Assembly: GCF_007671685.1 (NCBI RefSeq)
Contig: NZ_VCNL01000004.1
Coordinates: 310,001 to 374,000, forward strand
Direction: 5' to 3'
DNA from: Halorubrum salsamenti
Lineage (GTDB): Archaea > Halobacteriota > Halobacteria > Halobacteriales > Haloferacaceae
DNA length: 64,000 bases
The notes beneath the pieces were generated by a model. It did no database searches. It was not told the DNA's origin and was given only the letters and a program-made list of their open reading frames with translations. Below, in pieces: positions 60,461 to 64,000 of the stretch (position 1 is the stretch's first letter; each line of letters starts with the position of its first letter). The translations under genes and the position numbers were made by a program.

Positions 60461-61690
60461 TCAGTCGCTCGGCCGCTCGCTTTCCGCCTCCAGTTCGATG
60501 TCGCGGTCGGCCTCGCGGGTCTCCCCCTCCTGACGGGCGAGGTCGACGTCGCGGGCCGCGTCCGCGTCGCGCGTCTCGTCGGTCCGCAGGTCGCTGTCGG
60601 CCACCGTGTCGAGCTGTTCGAGCGCGCTCTCGATGTCCTCGAGACCGAGCATCTTCTCCGTCTCCTCGTCGAACTCCTTGCTCTCTAACCCCTCCATCTG
60701 TTGGACGTCGGAGCCGGACAGCGCCTTGCCGTAGCGGCCGACGAGGCTGGTGAGCTCCTGCGGGAGCACGAACGTGGTGGACTCGCCTTTGCCGATCTCT
60801 TCGAGGGTCTCCATCCCCCGCTCGATGATGGCGCGCTCGCCCATCGACTCGGCCGAGCGGGCGCGGAGGACCGTCGAGATCGCGTCCCCCTGCGCTTCGA
60901 GGATCTGGGACTGCTTTTCCCCCTGCGCGCGGATGATGTTCGACTGTTTGTCACCCTCCGCCTGCTCGATCGCGGAGCGGCGTTCCCCCTGCGCTTCGAG
61001 GATCATCGCGCGGCGGCGGCGCTCGGCGCCGGTCTGCTGCTCCATCGCGCGCTGGACCTCTTGGGAGGGGCTCACCTCGCGGACCTCGACCGCTTCGACG
61101 CGGATCCCCCACTCGTCGGTCGGCTCGTCCAGCTCCTCGTTGATGCGGTCGTTGATCTGGTCGCGCCGGGACAGCGTGTCGTCGAGTTCCATGTCGCCGA
61201 GGACGGCGCGGAGCGTGGTCTGCGCGAGGTTCGAGACGGCGTTCTTGTAGTCGTCGACCTCTAAGAACGCCTTCTTGGCGTCCATCACCTTGATGTAGAC
61301 GACCGCGTCCGCGGTGACCGGCGAGTTGTCCCGCGTGATCGCCGACTGGCTCGGCACGTCGATCGTCTGGGTCCGCATGTCGAACGCGTACGTGCGGGAG
61401 ACGAACGGCGGGATGAGGTGGACGCCGGGTTCGAGCAGCTTCCGGAACTCGCCGAACACGGTGAGCGCCTCCTTGTCGTAGGCGTCGACGATCTCGACCG
61501 CGCTGACGACCGTGACCGCCGCCACCAACACCGCGAGCGCCGCGACGCCGAAGACGAGGCTCTGGCTGAGGAGGGCGAAGCCGACGAGGAGCGCGCCCGC
61601 GAGCGCGGTGTACTGCCAGACGGAGTCCGGGATGCCGCCCATCGCGTCCTCCAGCTCGAAGGTATCGCCGCGCGGACCTTGGGTTCCCAT
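60461..61690 (-). CDS. SPFH/stomatin-like membrane protein
   Basis: 409 residues. Two membrane helices at the N-terminus (QYTALAGALLVGFALLSQSL, FGVAALAVLVAAVTVVSAVE) are followed by the SPFH domain (LEPGVHLIPPFVSRTYAFDM to WGIRVEAVEVREVSPSQEVQ). A long coiled coil full of EAQGxxxS-type repeats comes next, then a very acidic tail. Members form membrane-organising oligomers and often partner with NfeD proteins, but no nfeD gene is adjacent. It is divergent from the metY-like gene. Confidence 0.88.
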   Translation of the reverse strand: MGTQGPRGDTFELEDAMGGIPDSVWQYTALAGALLVGFALLSQSLVFGVAALAVLVAAVTVVSAVEIVDAYDKEALTVFGEFRKLLEPGVHLIPPFVSRTYAFDMRTQTIDVPSQSAITRDNSPVTADAVVYIKVMDAKKAFLEVDDYKNAVSNLAQTTLRAVLGDMELDDTLSRRDQINDRINEELDEPTDEWGIRVEAVEVREVSPSQEVQRAMEQQTGAERRRRAMILEAQGERRSAIEQAEGDKQSNIIRAQGEKQSQILEAQGDAISTVLRARSAESMGERAIIERGMETLEEIGKGESTTFVLPQELTSLVGRYGKALSGSDVQQMEGLESKEFDEETEKMLGLEDIESALEQLDTVADSDLRTDETRDADAARDVDLARQEGETREADRDIELEAESERPSD

Positions 61691-61834
61691 AGCCGATCTT
61701 ACGGGCCAACGCTGTTAACGGTTGTCACGAGGGTCCCGCACGCGTCGGAAAATCACCGAGCGTCGCCTCCGAGATACCGGAAACGTCCGCGACGTCCGGG
61801 CGGCTTTAAGCGGTCGGCGAGCGCACGCAGAGGT

Positions 61835-63139
61835 ATGCCAGCCGACGAGGACGACGTCGACCACGAGTTCCGCACGCGAAGCGTCCACGCGGGGTCGGAC
61901 CCGGATCCGGCGACCGGAGCCCGCGCCACGCCCATCTACCAGACGACCTCCTACGAGTTCGAGGACGCCGACCACGCCGCCCGGCTGTTCGGGTTGGAGG
62001 AGGCGGGCAACGTCTACTCGCGGATCATGAACCCGACGAACGCCGCCCTCGAAGAGCGGATCGCCTCGCTCGAAAACGGCGTGGGCGCGGTCGCCACCTC
62101 CTCGGGGATGGCGGCGTTCGATCTCGCGACGTTCATGCTCGCGTCCGCGGGCGACAACGTCGTCTCCTCGTCCGCTCTGTACGGCGGCACCTACACCTAC
62201 CTCACGCACTCGGTCGAGCGCCGCGGGATCTCGACGCGGTTCGTCGACCCGCTCGATTACGAGGGGTACGCCGACGCGATCGATGAAGACACCGCGTACG
62301 TCCACCTCGAAACCATCGGGAACCCGGCCTTGGTCACGCCCGACATCGAGCGGATCGCCGACATCGCCCACGAGCACGGCGTCCCGCTGTTCGTCGACAA
62401 CACGTTCGCGACCCCCTATCTGTGCCGCCCGCTCGACCACGGGGCGGACCTCGTCTGGGAGTCGACGACGAAGTGGCTCACCGGCAACGGCACCACCGTC
62501 GGCGGCGTCCTCGTCGACGGCGGCTCGTTCCCGTGGAGCGACCACGCCGAGAAGTACCCCGAGATCGCACAGGACAACCCCGCGTACCACGGGATCAACT
62601 TCGTCGAAGCGTTCGGCGACGCGGCGTTCACGTTCGCGGCGACTACCCGCGGACTGCGCGACCTGGGCGACCAGCAGTCGCCGTTCGACGCGTGGAACAC
62701 CCTCCAGCAGACGGAGTCGCTCCCGCTGCGGATGGACCGCCACTGCGAGAACGCCGGGATCGTCGCGGAGTACCTCGACGAGCACGACGACGTGGCGTGG
62801 GTGAACTACCCGGGTCTGGAGAGCCACGAGACCCACGAGGAGGCCAGCGAGTACCTGGAGGGCGGCTACGGCGGCATGATCACCTTCGGGCTGGAGGGCG
62901 GCTACGAGGCCGCGAAGGGAACCGTCGAGAACGCGGATCTCGCCTCCCTGCTCGCGAACGTCGGCGACGCGAAGACGCTCGTCATCCACCCGGCGTCGAC
63001 GACCCACCAGCAGTTGACCGAGGCGGAACAGGAGTCCGCCGGCGTCACCGGCGACATGGTGCGGCTCTCGGTCGGTATCGAGGACCCCGCCGACATCGTC
63101 GCCGACCTCGAAGCGGCGATCGAACGCGCGTCGGCGTAG
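61835..63139 (+). CDS. Cys/Met-metabolism PLP enzyme, O-acetylhomoserine sulfhydrylase type
   Basis: 434 residues. Family motifs: RTRSVHAGSDPDPATGARAT, PIYQTTSYEFEDADHAARLF, YSRIMNPTNAALEERIASLE, TSSGMAAFDLATFMLASAGD and VDNTFATPYLCRPLDHGADL. The PLP-binding Lys is in VWESTTKWLTGNGTTVGGV. The length and YSRIxNPT motif fit MetY (sulfide incorporation) better than cystathionine synthases, which are shorter. TATA-like GGCTTTAAGC is about 27-30 nt before the ATG. Confidence 0.88.
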   Translation: MPADEDDVDHEFRTRSVHAGSDPDPATGARATPIYQTTSYEFEDADHAARLFGLEEAGNVYSRIMNPTNAALEERIASLENGVGAVATSSGMAAFDLATFMLASAGDNVVSSSALYGGTYTYLTHSVERRGISTRFVDPLDYEGYADAIDEDTAYVHLETIGNPALVTPDIERIADIAHEHGVPLFVDNTFATPYLCRPLDHGADLVWESTTKWLTGNGTTVGGVLVDGGSFPWSDHAEKYPEIAQDNPAYHGINFVEAFGDAAFTFAATTRGLRDLGDQQSPFDAWNTLQQTESLPLRMDRHCENAGIVAEYLDEHDDVAWVNYPGLESHETHEEASEYLEGGYGGMITFGLEGGYEAAKGTVENADLASLLANVGDAKTLVIHPASTTHQQLTEAEQESAGVTGDMVRLSVGIEDPADIVADLEAAIERASA

Positions 63140-63173
63140 GCCGGATTCCGACTCTTCGGAGTCGCCGTCGAGC

Positions 63174-64000
63174 CTACAGGTCGTCGGCGTCGAACTTCCA
63201 GAGCCCGGCCAGCGGCGGCGCAATCGTCCAGAACACGAGCATCGACACCGCCGAGATCTGCTGGTTGACGGCTTCGCCCGAGAACAGCTGATCGCCGAGG
63301 AACGCGTTGGACAGCAGCTCGACCCCGGTTATCGGGTTCGCGACCTGGAGGAACACGCTGATCTGCTGTCGGGAGACCGGCAGGGGGTCGATCAGCCCCG
63401 CGTCGGCCGCGGCGCCGAGGAACTGGCCGGTGACCGCACCCCACAGCATCACGAACAGGACGTAGATCGCGACGCCCCCGATCAGCGCCTGTCGCTGCGT
63501 CGTCGCCGCCGCCGAGCAGCCGACCGCGATCGCGACGAAGACGACGCCGAGGACCGCGGCGAAGACCGTGTACCCGAGGTACGAGCCGACGTTGAACGCC
63601 TGGATGTATCCGAGCTGAGAGAGCGCGAGCAACACGAGCGCCGGGAGGAGGAAACCGGAGAACACCGCGAGCGACAGCGCGGCGCCCCGCCCGACCACCT
63701 TCCCGAAGACCACGTCCGCCCGCGAATGCGGTAGCGACAGGAGCAGTTTCAGCGATCCGGACTCGCGCTCGCCGCTGACGGCGTTGTACCCGACGACGAC
63801 GCCCACGAGCGGAACGAGCGTCGTCACCAGGAAGGGACCGACGGCGGCGCTCAACAGGAACTCCGTCGCGAACTGCTGACCCGGCGGCGCGAAGACGTAC
63901 GCGAAGACGGCGACGAGCAGCGAGAACAGCGCCACGAGGACCAACATCCCGCGGGACCGCACCGTGTCCTGGAAGTCCTTCTCTGCGATAGCGGGGAGGC
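63174..64000 (-). CDS. ABC-2 type transporter permease, 5' end beyond the window
   Basis: About 275 residues are visible. The frame stays open to the window edge and reads LPAIAEKDFQDTVRSRGMLV, the cytoplasmic lead-in of NosY-type permeases, so Met at 63962 is not the true start. Six hydrophobic segments are present, with NAVSGERESGSLKLLLSLPH, the amphipathic hallmark of the family, between helices 2 and 3. The ATPase partner would lie to the right. Substrate unknown. Confidence 0.85.
   Translation of the reverse strand, partial: LPAIAEKDFQDTVRSRGMLVLVALFSLLVAVFAYVFAPPGQQFATEFLLSAAVGPFLVTTLVPLVGVVVGYNAVSGERESGSLKLLLSLPHSRADVVFGKVVGRGAALSLAVFSGFLLPALVLLALSQLGYIQAFNVGSYLGYTVFAAVLGVVFVAIAVGCSAAATTQRQALIGGVAIYVLFVMLWGAVTGQFLGAAADAGLIDPLPVSRQQISVFLQVANPITGVELLSNAFLGDQLFSGEAVNQQISAVSMLVFWTIAPPLAGLWKFDADDL

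Overview
The window is chromosomal DNA of a haloarchaeon (class Halobacteria). Three things show this. The proteins are very acidic and GC-rich. The ribosomal genes follow the archaeal order, and archaeal marker proteins are present: TBP, RadA, Orc1/Cdc6, XPD-like helicase, RNase P subunit 1 and a PGF-CTERM surface protein. Many genes also have a TATA-like box about 25-30 nt before the start codon, as expected for leaderless mRNAs. The dispersed repeats resemble ones I associate with Halorubrum, but the genus is a guess.

Layout: 1-6.4 kb is the S10-type ribosomal operon on the minus strand (SPOUT methyltransferase, L3, L4, L23, L2, S19, L22, S3, L29, RNase P protein 1, S17 cut by the window edge). 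6.6-19.2 kb is metabolism and signalling: a Tat lipoprotein sugar dehydrogenase, tRNA-Gly(GCC), a peroxiredoxin, an acyl-CoA carboxylase beta chain, an aldolase/fructose-bisphosphatase pair, 3-hydroxyacyl-CoA dehydrogenase, an MFS transporter, and a receiver-PAS-LOV histidine kinase that keeps the flavin-adduct cysteine.

19.4-30.4 kb is an AT-richer genomic island of about 11 kb. It is bounded by a ~105-bp direct repeat of the 5' end of dinB. The left copy is a broken dinB start; the right copy leads into intact dinB beside a tyrosine recombinase. The island carries an HTH protein, a PD-(D/E)XK nuclease-like protein, small acidic paralogues, several membrane or coiled-coil proteins of unknown function, two candidate structured RNAs, and a ~411-bp MITE-like insertion with a 9-bp target duplication and a passenger gene. 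No replication or capsid gene is recognisable.

30.2-64 kb is chromosomal again: dinB, Nudix, CPBP protease, RNase P RNA (minus strand, about 33.50-33.83 kb), NAD-salvage genes pncB and a likely pncA, a PGF-CTERM metalloprotease-like protein, crtB, hemL, an ammonium transporter fused to a PII domain and preceded by a small overlapping upstream ORF, radA, an XPD-type helicase, tbp, a tRNA methyltransferase, orc/cdc6, rpiA, a tiny histone-fold protein, larB, hisG, uvrB, an SPFH protein, an O-acetylhomoserine sulfhydrylase-type enzyme, and an ABC permease cut by the right edge. Four chromosomal spacers carry a dispersed repeat bounded by TTATAAA-like motifs.

Both the RNA and the Rpp29-type protein of RNase P are in the window. 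Several DNA repair genes (dinB, radA, uvrB, XPD-like) are scattered through it, and the mobile element has rebuilt the 5' end of one of them.
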